NCBI GenBank assembly: GCA_947683425.1
Contig: CANTUQ010000070.1
Span: 7,209,501-7,273,500 of the forward strand
DNA: 64,000 nucleotides
Reading direction: 5' to 3'
From: Excoecaria cochinchinensis
Taxonomy: Eukaryota > Streptophyta > Magnoliopsida > Malpighiales > Euphorbiaceae
The position numbers and the translations under genes are program-made. Numbering within the stretch: position 1 is the stretch's first letter; each line of letters starts with the position of its first letter. Shown piece after piece: positions 1-11,947 of the stretch. A model generated the notes under the pieces. The model had not been told where the DNA came from, searched no databases, and saw only the letters and a list, made by a program, of their open reading frames with translations.

Positions 1-340
1 AAAGTTTATTGGTGATTTAAACCTCTTCCCGAAGTGTAGCCCAAAAATTATCGACGATTGAAAGTTTTTTTTTTCTCAAGGGGTAAACCCATCCTTATCA
101 TGGTGATTTCTGGTAACCCAAAAAATTATCAATGATTGAGATTCTCTTCTCGAAGTGTAGACCCATCTTTATCAGGGTAATTTTTGGATAACCCACAAAA
201 TTATCAATAATTGAGATTCCCTTTCTCGAAGAGCAGACCCATCCTTATCAGGGTGATTATTGATAGCTCAAAGAACTGTCCAAGATTGGGGCTCTTTTCC
301 ACAAAGTGTAAATCCATTTTTATCGGGGCGACTTTTGATG
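1..340. repeat. Imperfect tandem repeat, unit about 75-80 bp
   Basis: The phrases aaaaattatcaatgattgag, gaagtgtagacccat and ccttatcagggtgattt recur about every 75-80 bases at least four times, with increasing divergence to the right. It lies in the leader of the Ogre/Tat-like element and has no open frame of note. Confidence 0.6.
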
Positions 341-1049
341 GTTCGAATGAACGTACATCCATCCTTACTAGAGCGGTCATTCTCCTAAGGGGAAGCCAAA
401 ATCATTTTAGGAAAAAGGTGAAGTTTTAACGTGTGTAATAATAAAATCGGTACGCATTTAGCATACCAAAATAAAGGCTCAAGGGGCTAACAAGCGATTA
501 TAAAATAAGGGTAGGAAATGGTCATTTAGAGAGCTATACAAAGGAATTGTGCCTAAATCATTTTCTAGATTCAGCCATATCCAAGGGTCGCTTTGACGGG
601 TAATCGGAAAGGTTCTAGTGCTCTTAGTGAGTTTTCATCCGATTCCCTAATTGTAACTAGTTTTTCAGTTTTATTTTCAAAACAGGCCAAATGTGCTCTG
701 AACTTAGAAATGACATGGTATAGTCAAATATTTTCATGTGATCTAGCTCTTAAAGATCTAACATATCTACCTCTAACTTAATTCAAAGTGGAATGAAACT
801 CCGATTTTTAAGGTTAAGATCAAATCCATTCATAGTTGAGAACTAACCAGGCAGAGTCAAGCTTTGAATCAGAGGTACCTTAATAAGGTGCAAACATGTC
901 ATCATTTTAGGATATAACTTAATAGAAAAAATATTTTTATTCCATCAAAAATGTATGTGCACAAAAATCGTTTAGACAAACAAAGAATTTTTTCTTTTGT
1001 TTTTTTTTTTCTTTTCTTTTTTGTTCTTTCTTTTTTGTTTAAAAAAATA

Positions 1050-2845
1050 TGTGCAAACTATGCATTAAAAATCATGTACATGGAATGGCGTATGCAATAG
1101 TATCATGTATGCGTGTAAGAATTATATGTGCGAAACATGTGTAAAAATATTTTGTATAAAAATACGTCCATGAAATATGTGCAAAGATGCGTGTGTATGA
1201 AACACCTGCAAAAAATCATAAATGAGTAGGAATGTGTAAACAATACACGACAAATGATGTGTATGCATAAACTTGTAGTGTAAATGTAAGCAGTCTATAA
1301 TGAAGATACAAGTACAGATTATGGCACAAAATGAAAATAAATATTTATGATACATGGTGCATGTACACATGGCATGATTTAAAGATGATAGGAATACATG
1401 TGTAATGTAAGATGAAGATGATCTATCATGATAATGTGTATTAATGAGTTATGAGGGATGGCGAAACTCATATACATAAAAGTGCAAAATATATACAAAT
1501 AATGTACATGGCAATGAGACACAGTATAAGAATGATTGTGTACAGCGAGTGGCACGTGTGTGCGATACAAGACATGTGATGAAAGTGATTGCAAGGAATG
1601 GACAACGTTTTGCAAGGCATATGTACATGGCATGATGCATGATATATGTACAAGGTATATAGTGACTAACTTGTATGTTGCAGCATTCATATGTGCATGG
1701 CATAACGCAGGTATGATAATGCATGTTCATGATAGGGCATGCAATGTGCAAGGTGCAGGGTGTCTGTCATGCATGACATGTATAATGACCGGCCTAATGA
1801 TGTATAATAATATGGCACACCACAACATGCAGTTGTATGTGTATGCTTCAGCACACAATATTTATGTACATACGCAACGCGAGCGTACTGATATGTATAT
1901 GCTGTGACACATGATGAATGTATTATTTTGATTTGATATTACTTTGTTTTTTTTTTTTGGCAAAATATTGTGAAAATTATGCATTAAAAATGATGTATAC
2001 AAGATACATGCAACAGTGTCATGCCTATTAATAGTGTATATTAGGAACCATATGTGCAGAACATGTGTGCAAACATATCGTGTAGAGATGCATAGATGAA
2101 ATGTGTGCAAAAACACGTGTGTGAAACATCTACGAAAAATTATGAGTGAGTATGTATGTGTACACAATGCTTGGCAAATGATGTGCATACATAAATTTGC
2201 AGTGTACATATAAACAACGTATAATGAAGACACAAGTGCAAATTATGGCATAACATGAGAATGAATGTTTATGATACATGCTACACGTACACATGCATTA
2301 GACGATAATGTGTACTTTAATGAGTTGTGAGGAATGGCAGAATTCACATACATAAAAGTGTAAAATATATACAAATAATACATATAACATAGGGCACACT
2401 ATAAGAATGATTGTATACAATGAGTGGCATATACGTGCGAAAGAAGACATGGGATGAAATTGGTTGCAAGAAATGAGTGGCACCTATAAAACATGTGTAT
2501 TTACATGGCATGCAAATGCAAGACATGCGTAGGTATATACAATGACTAACATACACAAAGCATGATTCACATGTGCATGGCATAACTCACGCATGATAAT
2601 GCACATGCATGATATGGCACACAACGTGAGAAGTGCAAAATGTCACGATACGTATGATATGTATAATGACTAACCTGATGATGTATGCTAATATGTGCGC
2701 ACTATGACATGCAGGGGTGTGTGTATGATCCAGTACCCAATGCTTATGTACACATGTAATGTGAGCATACTGATATGTACATGATATGACCCATGATGAA
2801 TGTACATTTAATTTGATATCATTTTTTTTATTTTACTATTATTTA
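1050..2845. repeat. Two diverged tandem copies of a ~0.9-kb TG/CA-rich unit
   Basis: Copy 1 runs from about 1050 to 1957 and copy 2 from about 1958 to 2845. Matching landmarks occur in the same order in both, for example tatgcattaaaaat (1056 and 1977 regions), gacaaatgatgtg or ggcaaatgatgtg, ttatgatacatg, and gatgaatgta near the end. Both are rich in atgtgtgcatg-like words. Many short ORFs arise from this composition and are not believed. The unit probably duplicated inside the retroelement leader. Confidence 0.6.
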
Positions 2846-3924
2846 TTATTATTATTTTTTTTTACCTGTCATGGTGGTAGTATATCTATGCATGCAATGA
2901 TGCATGTCGACACGTACCTTCGATGATGTATGCCGTATATACTGGCTATAGTGCACGATGGGTGTCATGGATGTCATAATGTTAGTGTGAGTTGTGACAA
3001 GCGCTACTATGTATGTACATGCAGGACAAATACATGTTATGTTCATATTCACAAATTATGATACAAGCAATTTATGTACACAATGTGCAGGACATACTAT
3101 GTTCATATTACAAGTTATGATTCAAGCAATTTTATATACAAAGTGCACAAGTTCTATTGTTGTATGGAAAGAATTATACATGAGATAAAAATGCATGTGT
3201 TTTATTTACTATTATTACTCATAAAAGAATGTACAAGCACAAATACACACACGAGAAAAAAATTACTCCCAACCCTATTTCTATCACACAGGAGGTCGCG
3301 CTGTCTCTTTTCCTAGGTGGGCTTGGCCCATGGGTTAACGGGGAACCCAATGAGCGCGTATAGTGCGCGGTGAAAAACTGGCAGCGTAACACTCTTGCCT
3401 AATGGGAATTTGGCCATCATGTATTTAAACGATTCAACCAAATCAAGATGGGTCCACCGGGGCATGAAAGCCTTTGACGAAGACCATTTAATTTGATTGA
3501 TTTCGTTCAATATATTATGGCCCATATAGCAAGCACAGTATTATGGTACATTTTACCTAGTGGAAGTTTCTATTGCCATTACATGGGTTTTGGTCAAGGG
3601 TGGTGTTACTTTAAGGCTACCCAAGCATGATCCCTGCCGACAGGTCTAGCTCATCACGAGCATAACGACCGATCGGGTCACCATTTAATATACTTTAAGT
3701 GGCACGAGACTTGAGCTGGTGATTATCCCGAGCACTTCCCTACAATGAGTGAAAGTAGGGTCATGTTTTAGGAACGCACCGGGGCAAAATGGGGACCAAC
3801 TAACATAATTCTAAGGCTCTAGCATGGATGCAATGCAAATTTTTCGAAAAGAGATAAAATTTCTTGATCTTAAACCCATTTACATTATATTAACCAAAAG
3901 TACTTTCGGAGCAGAGTCTCATGA

Positions 3925-3944
3925 TGTCCCCAGCGGAGTCGCCA
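3925..3944 (-). other. Primer-binding site of the Ogre/Tat-like element
   Basis: Read on the minus strand the sequence is TGGCGACTCCGCTGGGGACA, one base inside the end of the LTR. This is the form I recall for Ogre/Tat Gypsy elements primed by tRNA-Arg. The primer tRNA assignment is from memory. The position next to an LTR end is seen directly. Confidence 0.7.
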
Positions 3945-5289
3945 CTGTGACGCGCCCGAACCCCGCTCGCGATCCGGGTGGCCCTCGGGAGTCCGCTTTT
4001 AGGACCCGGGGCTGGATGGAGGTTCGTTAAAACTCGTGAAAGCCGGTCGCTTCGCAATGGACAGGAATATATCCAAATCCATTGTTGGCAATCAACTTAC
4101 GAGAGCGTCTATTGGGTTATCATAAGGTAGGATCATAGAGTCGCCACCCGATAAAGTATCGGGAAAGTAATTCTAACCTTATGAGGCCCAAAACCAGAGA
4201 GGGTTCGGGACCTCACTCTTATTCATACTCTTGGTTAATATTATGAGAACAAATTTTACGATCAATTATTTTATCTCTCCTCTCATACGAATTATGCCAT
4301 AAATATAATGCGTATAACAAGCACATAGAGAAAATAAATAAAAGCGATAAAAAGCGATAATTAAAGTATGGAAAGCAATAAATGAAAGCGGTAAATACCC
4401 AAGCACACAATTACAAAGGAAGTAGGGGCAGAATACAACCCCAATAAAAGAAGATTAAAGCGTAAATGGGACGGAATACAATCCCAAAAAATAAATAAAG
4501 TTGTCCCAAAATTAATTACAAGGGCCCAACAGAAAAAAGGACATGAATTTAAACACTCACGTCAAAAACCGAAATGAAAAGACATACATAAATCGGGGCG
4601 TTGTTTTAGGAACATTGGTTCCTTCGCGCTTGATTGGGAATTTTGGAACATTGGTTTCTTCGCGTTTATTTGAAGAGGGTTCGAGGAGTCGTTTTGGTTG
4701 TTTGGATAAAAACGGGGATGAGTGATCCCATTTTATTGAAAATTGACTCTTCATTTTAATTGTGATATTTTTTGTTACTTGGCTAAAACAAAGAACATTG
4801 GTCCCAATTTTTTAGTAAAAGTCCAATTTAATTATAGAAATATTTGTGTGACTTTTTTTTACCGCACGCGTGCACAAGTAAAATAATTATTTACAAAACA
4901 ACGCATCAAAAGAGGAGTTAGGAAAATCTCACCGAACTGAAGCGTTCGTTTACGTGTCGCGACCCTTCTAGAGAGCCACAGGAGATATCCACGCAAGACG
5001 ACCAAAAGTTAATCTCAGACAAGAATTAACATTAGAAACATTAGTGATGATTCTAGAAAAATTAATCAAGTAAAGGTGAAAATAAATGATTAAAGTTAGT
5101 GATGGATTAAATTGAATTAAATGATAAATAAATCAATAAATGAATAATTAATTAAACAAAAGATTAATGAAATAAATTGATATTTAATGTGGTGTAATGA
5201 AAATAAAATAATGGAATGTAATTAATGGGTATGAAACATAAATGACAATTATAATAATAGATGATAGTAAAAATAATGATGTCAATAAT

Positions 5290-5339
5290 GATGAATAATA
5301 AATAAACCTAAAATAATAATAATAATTATAAATAGATAA

Positions 5340-5383
<44 letters not shown>

Positions 5384-5464
5384 CAACATGAACCAAATAA
5401 TAATAATAATATAACAATAATAATAATAAACAAATAAAATGATAATAATATTAATATTAACAAC

Positions 5465-5538
<74 letters not shown>

Positions 5539-5962
5539 TTATGATTATAAAATGGATTAAACATAAAATAATAATATTGATAGTATAAATGAATAAGAAT
5601 AATGATAATATAACAATGATAATAAACAAATAATAATAATAATTAAATAAAATAATAATAAAATTATGATTAACAAAACACGACAATAGATAATAATAAC
5701 TAAATATATACAATAATAATAATAAACACAATAAGAATAACAATAAACATAAATTAAATAATAATAATAATGAATTAATGATAATGACAATCACAGTAAC
5801 AATAATAATATATATGACAACACAACAAAGATAATAATAATAATCATACTAATAATATAAAATAATAACAATAATAATAAAATGCAATAATGCTAATAAC
5901 AAATAAATAATAATAATAATAATAATAATAATAGTAATAAATATTAAGAATAATAATAACAC

Positions 5963-6004
<42 letters not shown>

Positions 6005-7015
6005 CAACATAATATTAATAAACAGAAAATAAATATATAATAACAATAATAATAATAATAATGTAAACAATTAACAAAATAACAATGACATAAATAATAT
6101 CACAATGATAATAATAACATTAAAATAATAATAACAAACACAATAATAAATAATAATAACAAAACATATACAATAATAATAAACACAATAATAACAATAA
6201 TAATAATAACTAGAGGTGTCAAAATTAACCCAAACCCAACAATTCACCCAAATCCACCCAAGAAAAATTGACCCAAACCCAACCCAACTAAAAAATTGAC
6301 CCATTTAAACCCACCCAAAATCTACACACATAAAATACAACCCATTTGGGTCATTCTTCCTAGACCCAATGGGTGTTTGTTCCTTTCTTTCTTTTTTTTT
6401 TCATTATTTATTGAATATTAAAAACTTTTACTTTAATAAACAATATATTTTACTTTATTAATAACAATACTGTCAATAATATAACCTCAATAATAATAAT
6501 AATAACAAATAATCCCAAAATACAATAACAAATAATAAATAAATATAATAATGATGATGATAATAATAACATACTAATAATATGAAATAAATAAACATAA
6601 CATAAATGATAATAAGTAAATAAAATGATGACAACAATACTAACAATAAATTAATGACATAACAATAATAATGAATATAATAATAATATTAAAATGATGA
6701 TAACACAACACAATAATAAATAATAACTAAATTTATACAATGGTAATAATAAACACAATAATAATTATAATATAAAATAAGTAACATTAATAATAACCAA
6801 CAAATAACAATAACAATATCAAGTAACAATAATTATAATCAACAATAATAAACATAGTAATAATATTAACACAATCCTAATAATAATAATAATGACATTA
6901 AAATAATAATAACTAACCACAATAATAATAATAATAACAACAATAATAATAATAATAATAATAATAACATCAACAAACATAAAATAAACATATAATAATA
7001 ATAATGGTAAAAATA

Positions 7016-7058
<43 letters not shown>

Positions 7059-7069
7059 CATATAATGAC

Positions 7070-7101
<32 letters not shown>

Positions 7102-7115
7102 TAAAATAGAAATAA
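5290..7115. repeat. Degenerate (TAA)n microsatellite field inside the LTR
   Basis: About 1.8 kb is dominated by imperfect ataataata runs. Pure stretches occur near 5341-5380, 5465-5535, 5960-6000 and 7020-7090. Long poly-Ile, poly-Tyr or poly-Leu ORFs here are composition artefacts. At 6210-6360 a non-repetitive insert beginning tagaggtgtcaaaat and rich in acccaaaccc interrupts the field and may be a small hAT-like fragment. Confidence 0.85.
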
Positions 7116-7745
7116 TATAAAAAAAATAAAAAAGGAATAGGATTCACCGCCGGAGCGTCGCCGGAGCCGCCGTGGACGTCACCGCCGCCTCCATCCTCTT
7201 CGCCTGGCTAGGAAGCCGCCTCCGCTGGTCACGCGCCGGACGGCGCTGTCCGTTCACCGAAAAACGCCCTGAAGCGTTTCGGGGTGCTCCCTCCGATCTG
7301 GCCTTCCCCGGCGAGTGGGGGACCCTGGTGGCTACCGGGCGTCGCCGTCCTCGCGATGACGCGCGTGTGGCTGGCCGGCGACGCCACCGCCTCCTCCCCT
7401 CTTTTTTTCTTTCTTCTTTCTTCCGTTGGCCTGCGTTTTCCGTGTCCCTTTCTCCTCTTGTTTTTGGTCCTCTCTTCCTATTTCTTTCCCTTTCTTTGTC
7501 TTTTGATTTATTTGTTTTGCTTTCACTTGCTTTTGCTTTCTCTTCTCTTTTCTATTTTATTTCTTTCGTTCTCCAGGTCCTCTCTTGCCCTCTCTTTTCT
7601 ATTTCTTTATTTTCTTTCTTCTATGGCCGGCTCCCTCTATGTTCTTGCTCACTCTTTTTCTTTCTATTTTTCTTCTCTTCCATTTCCTTGCTCTCTCTCT
7701 TTTCTTTTCTCAGCCGAGAGCCCCCTCCTTTTGCCCTATCTTTTC

Positions 7746-7757
7746 CTTTTTATACCT
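7746..7757 (-). promoter_or_regulatory. Putative LTR TATA box
   Basis: The minus strand reads GAGGTATAAAAAGG about 420 bp into the LTR, followed downstream by a purine-rich transcript region. The position relative to the LTR start matches the TATA box of the related solo LTR (about 400 bp in). Confidence 0.5.
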
Positions 7758-8176
7758 CTTCCAAATTAGGGCAAAAGATGTTCACTTAATAAATCCCTCC
7801 ATATTTTAATTTGTTTTGATTTTAATTAATTTACTCAAATTAACACATTAACTAACTAAATACTATATTAATTAAATAATCTATATTTTTATATCTATTT
7901 AATTTAATTAATCTTCTTAAATAATCAGTCTAATCTATTTACTTAAATCCTATATCTATTTCTTCTTCTTTTTTTTTTCTTTTCAATTTTAATTATACAA
8001 TAATATTAACTAATAATTAACTCAATCTTAATTTCTAATTTATCTTAACATATTAACCTAAATTTCTAATTTTACCTACCTATTTTATAGATTCTTTTTG
8101 GAGGAATTATCAAGGACCCAAAATTGCCATTGCCATTTTTTTTTTTTAATTTTCGACTCGGGACCTGGTGTCTACA

Positions 8177-9232
8177 GTTACGCCAACTAGGATTATAGAT
8201 ATTAGAATAAGGGTTACCACGTCCTTGGCTTTGAATGAAACTCACTTGTTCCTCCTTACTAGCCATTCCCAAATTTCAACCTTCACTAATATGATCTTGT
8301 TGATCACAAATAGTGCATGCATTTTGTGGACTTTCTCCCACAACTAAACTATTAATCTTATGAGTCAAAACCTCAACTTGTGCTTGCAATGCTACCACCG
8401 AATCAATTGAATGTACCCCCCTAGCATTAGAAGAATTTGATTCGCTTACTCTTTCGGTTGGCCATATACAATTGTTCATGGACATTTCCTCTAATAACTC
8501 AAATGCAGCGTCCATTGTTTTTCTCATAAGAGAACCACCGGCTGCAGCATCTATCGTCCCTCTAGTTATGGGATTCACTCTATTGTAAAATATTTGCATC
8601 AGCACTTCCCTTGGAAGGTTGTGATGTGGACAACTTCTCTATAATTTTTTAAACCTTTCCCATACTTCATACAAAAATTCATTATCATGTTGAACAAAAG
8701 TAGTGATATCCTTAATAATTTTTATAGTTTTGGCTAGAAAAAAATATTTAGATAAAAATACTTGAGCCAATTAGTCCCAAGTTGTAATAGATCTTCTAGT
8801 AAGTGAATTCAACCAAGTCTTTGCCTTATCCTTCAAAGTAAAAGGAAAGAGCCTAAGCTTAATTGTATCTGCAGAAACTCCATTGATTTTAAAAGTATCA
8901 TATATTTCTAAAAAATTTGCCAAATGAGCATTTGGATCTTCATTTGCCAAACCATAAAATTGAATACTAGTTTGAATCATTTGTAAAAGAGATGACTTAA
9001 TTTCAAATTGATTTTCATTTACCGTTGGCCTTATCACCCATTGTTGAGCACCACTCAATGCAGGTGTAGTAAAATCCATCAACCTTGGTGGATTCTCTTC
9101 TTCAGCCATGATTAGTCTCCGAGTTTTATTCTTCTTCTTATTGGATTTACGGTTACTTGAAATAAATCTTTCTATTTCTGGATTCAATGGTTCAAGTTCT
9201 TCTTGAGAACTCTTAGTATTAGGCATATACAT
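8177..9232 (-). pseudogene. Athila-type Gypsy gag, broken by stops and by an inserted element
   Basis: This was the capsid/nucleocapsid polyprotein of an Athila-like retrotransposon. One continuous minus-strand frame runs from about 9232 (or an internal Met at 9109) to 8177. It includes a retrotransposon-gag core region with PNAHLANFLEIYDTFKING and LFPFTLKDKAKTWLNSL, and a zinc-knuckle-like C-x2-C start (CTICDQQDHI) near 8290. It has three in-frame stop codons: in the D-stop-LAQVF segment near 8771, near 8640, and after SEG at 8276. There is no frameshift. At 8177 the frame is cut in the NPYSNIYNPSWRN segment by the LTR of the Ogre/Tat-like element. It is certainly non-functional. Confidence 0.8.
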
Positions 9233-9346
9233 GAACTATCCAATCCTGTAAAAACAAAACACAACACACAAACAAAACTAATTAAGTATTGTAATCCAAA
9301 ATTATAAATCAAGATTCATAATGGCAATAAATTTAATCATAACATA

Positions 9347-9364
9347 TCCCCGGCAACGGCGCCA
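9347..9364 (-). other. Athila primer-binding site
   Basis: The minus strand reads TGGCGCCGTTGCCGGGGA, six bases inside the LTR end. This is the primer site typical of plant Athila elements (tRNA-Asp type, from memory). Confidence 0.85.
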
Positions 9365-9370
9365 AAAACT

Positions 9371-10714
9371 TGTTAGGTGTTAAAAATGCTAACTCCGAAA
9401 GTGCACGATTAATCGCTTATAGTACTTAAAATGTCGATCCCACAGACAAAGTAGATTAAATATTACACACTATTACTACTTGATTTTATTTTGTTTACAA
9501 TGTTCAATAATTTGTAAGTTAATTCTATACTATTCGTGTCATACAAATTAATTAAACCTAATTAAAAATGATCAAAGAAGACAATGTAGATGATGAAGAA
9601 CTAATAATTATGAAACTTGATTCCATCTTTTAATTATAATTTTAATCTTATCAGCAAGGCAAATTGGAATAATATTCTAATTCACTCTCTCAATATGAAC
9701 TAGAGTGTCTAAAATATGCAATTACAATACTAATCCTTAACTCTCATTAATGAACTAGTTAATTCTAATTATATATTCTAAGATTAATCACTAAACTATA
9801 GCAATTATCTTAACATACTGATCTTTCAAACTATGCTTTGATAATGAATTTCTATTAGATGTAACATAAAGTTAACCTCTCAATTCTACCTTAACTTATA
9901 ATGATCATGCAAATATACCAATAGAAAATTCTGCATTCAAAGACTATAAACATAGATGGAAATAGAAGTAACATTAATATCATCCAAGTTCCTTAAACAA
10001 CTTTCATTTAATGTTTACAAAGAAGAAGTAAAGGTTAGAAATAGGAAAAGGAGATCTCTCAACCCTTTTTCCCTTCACAAAATATAATCTTCTTACTTGC
10101 AATTGCCTTCTTCTCAAAACATGAAATCTAACTTAGAACTTCAACTAAAAAGAATGTTCTCTCAAACGTACAGAAAATTAATTACTTAAAAATTTCATCC
10201 TTTTAAAATCATAGTTGAAATTAATATTTATAGTGTTTTAAAGGTCATGTCTCTTGATAACCTTCTTCAAAGAATTGCACAAGTTGGTGAGAAGTCCCAA
10301 TTGTACTTTTCAAAATAAACTGTCCAACGGCTCTTTCTGTCGCGCTCGCGAAGGAACGCGGACTTTCCTTGCTTGCTCTCCTCTTCTCTCTTCTCTCTGG
10401 CTTTGTTCTTCTGGTGACCGACTCGCGATTCTCCGTCTGAGTCATGCTCTGGAAACCGAGTTGTTTGAGTTGTGCTATGCTTCACGAGTCGTGCTCCTCT
10501 GCACGAGTCTGGCACTTCTGTTTCATCTCTTCACAAGTCGTGCATTTCTTCACGACTCGTGCACTCCTTCTTCCTTTTTCACCAAAATTACCTATAATGC
10601 AAATAAACACATAAACTAAAGGAAAACACATGAAATATAAATATATTTACATACTTAACTTTCCAAACTTACAGAAAATATGCACTAAATAATAGACCAA
10701 TTAAGCAGCTATCA
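9371..10714 (-). repeat. LTR of the Athila-like element (1344 bp)
   Basis: On the minus strand it runs from TGATAGCTGCTTAATTGG at 10714 to ACACCTAACA at 9371. The TG and CA ends and the adjacent primer site define it. ORFs inside (around 10245-10619) are not believed. Confidence 0.75.
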
Positions 10715-10925
10715 AGAAACAACCCTTACTTGAACACCAGCAAAATCCCAAACTTCTTTAGCTTTAAAATAAGCTAAAAAGACATGATTACAGATTAACT
10801 CCTCTATTTCTTACATTTTCCTTGCATAGAAGAAAGTTCCTCAATAAATGCCACATGAAGTCCTTCCCTCCAGGGGGTAATTCAACATTCCAAATCTTTA
10901 ACCAAGGCCAATCAAGAGTGCAAGC
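10715..10925 (-). pseudogene. LINE remnant: zf-RVT (reverse-transcriptase zinc-binding) domain
   Basis: The minus strand encodes, with a frameshift, a stretch typical of the C-terminal zf-RVT domain of plant LINEs: a W-x-LP-x(5)-F-x-W-x-LLRN-x-L motif, then after a stop-containing gap an H-x-FLA-x(4)-AKEVWD motif. The usual cysteines are eroded. It is flanked on one side by the Athila LTR, which may have inserted into it. Confidence 0.6.
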
Positions 10926-11034
10926 CTTAAAATATTTTAAATTTATAATGTGGATGGCAATTTTTTAATGAAATAATTTAAGAAAATAATATGTAGCTTT
11001 TTGAAAAATTTGGAATGTAATTGGGCATGTCGAG

Positions 11035-11586
11035 TGTTGAGAAAAATTCTCCCCCTTTATCCCAGGAAGTTGCCTTTAATAAATTATGAATAATAGTCGA
11101 ACAAACACAGGAAAAAACACAAGACAAGAATTACGTGGAAAACTCTAAAATCGGAGAAAAACCACGGCCGTTGTCAAAAGACAACCAAGAAAAATATTCA
11201 CTATGTGGAAAATTGTTACAACCACACAATAACAAATACAATATTTTTCGTATACCCTCAACACAAGAAAAATACCCAGAGAGTATCCCAAGAATTTTTG
11301 AATAAACCCTTAAACTCTCACTATTTTCTTATGCTCACAAACAAACTCACCCCACACGTATTTTGTTTGTTTGAAATTGAAGTTATAAATTGTAAATAGA
11401 ACATGCCTATTTATAGGCATTCTTCACCGTGTATGGACAGCTAATATTAGCTGTCCACACGGTCCTTGCTTTTGCAAATTGCAATAGCAAATTGCATTTG
11501 CAATTTGCAATTGCAAAATGCGGCGGGGCTGGCAACTTTGAAAAGTCAAAGTTGCCAACCCCCTTTTTTTTAATTATTTTCTTACA
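11035..11586 (-). repeat. 3-prime LTR of the gag-only element
   Basis: Bounded by TGTTGAG and CTTACA on the plus strand. It carries three strong inverted repeats near its right half, one of which overlaps the TATA-like sequence. Confidence 0.9.
11426..11562. repeat. Cluster of hairpins in the LTR
   Basis: Positions 11426-11463 form a near-perfect 38-bp palindrome around agctaatattagct. Positions 11531-11556 form a perfect 10-bp stem (ggcaactttg and caaagttgcc) extended to 11525-11562 with one mismatch. Positions 11403-11420 (atgccta / taggcat) are a third. The same set is present in the other LTR at about 13320-13482. Between them lies a run of caaattgca-type words. Confidence 0.85.
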
Positions 11587-11947
11587 ATCTCCACCATAAT
11601 TAAAAATAAAAATATCCGCTACCAACACATTGTCTAACATCGACAATTACAATTCTTAAATAAGAATTATCATACTCCACCATAAAAAGTATACCCACTT
11701 GGAATTAACACTAACTCCAAGAATTTCACCTCGGCCCATGTCGAAAAACTTGCTAATAAATTATGGTGCAACTTCCATGCTGATTTTCCAGGAAGTTCAT
11801 TAGCCATCGACATTCTTTTGTCGCACCACACACCTTGCATAATTATCAGCCAATGCCCGTGTGTAAATCCGTGGACATGCTACCAATCAGATGTCCTCTT
11901 TCATGGCATTTTTAATGGTAGCAATCATGCCATGAGGACATATATAT

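Larger units (their letters stand above)
1..3924 (-). mobile_element. Internal leader region of an Ogre/Tat-like Gypsy element (partial)
   Basis: This is the sequence immediately internal to the primer-binding site of the 4.2-kb LTR on its right, so it should be the 5-prime untranslated or pre-gag part of a minus-strand element that continues past the left edge. I see no gag, protease, integrase or reverse transcriptase motif on either strand. It holds two families of imperfect tandem repeats (listed separately) and a 680-bp unique stretch next to the primer site. Lack of coding motifs in 3.9 kb fits either a long Ogre-type leader or a non-autonomous large derivative. Confidence 0.55.
3946..8176 (-). 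mobile_element. 5-prime LTR (4.23 kb) of an Ogre/Tat-like Gypsy retrotransposon
   Basis: On the minus strand the LTR starts TGTAGACACC at 8176 and ends CGCGTCACA at 3946, directly followed by the primer-binding site. A length of 4.2 kb is exceptional for most LTR families but usual for Ogre-type elements. The inferred promoter is a TATAAAAAG box near 7750, giving a U3 of about 420 bp and a very long R-U5. The R-U5 contains a GC-rich block (7140-7390), a pyrimidine-rich block on the plus strand (7390-7760) and about 1.8 kb of degenerate TAA repeats. A related, shorter solo LTR lies at 59317-61479 with the same first bases and the same CGCGTCACA end. The other LTR is outside the window, so the TSD cannot be checked. 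The right flank is gttac. Confidence 0.75.
8177..10714 (-). mobile_element. Athila-like Gypsy element, 5-prime part (LTR, PBS, gag)
   Basis: Reading the minus strand, a 1.34-kb LTR is followed by a six-base spacer, a tRNA-Asp-type primer site, a 5-prime leader and the broken gag. Everything downstream of the gag zinc knuckle was displaced by the later insertion of the Ogre/Tat-like element and would lie left of this window. Confidence 0.75.

Noticed and set aside
1122..2583. Cluster of Cys/His/Met-rich ORFs on both strands
   Set aside because: Generated by atgtgtgcatg words in the 0.9-kb tandem repeat. They are not conserved between the two copies.
3313..3525. 70-codon minus-strand ORF (MGHNILNEINQIKW start) with fairly protein-like composition
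   Set aside because: It could be part of an extra ORF of the Ogre/Tat-like leader, but it is short, lacks a domain I recognise and has stops on both sides. It is not listed as a gene.
5184..7147. Long ORFs of Ile, Tyr and Leu, for example 170 codons at 5282-5794
   Set aside because: Pure by-products of the TAA repeat field. The same happens at 60107-60498 in the TTA field.
7172..7789. 205-codon plus-strand ORF with a GC-rich start
   Set aside because: It runs through the pyrimidine-rich R-U5 of a retrotransposon LTR, opposite to transcription, and becomes Ser/Leu/Phe low complexity. No domain was recognised.
10245..10619. Overlapping ORFs up to 121 codons
   Set aside because: They lie within the Athila LTR, on opposing strands, with no homology I can name.
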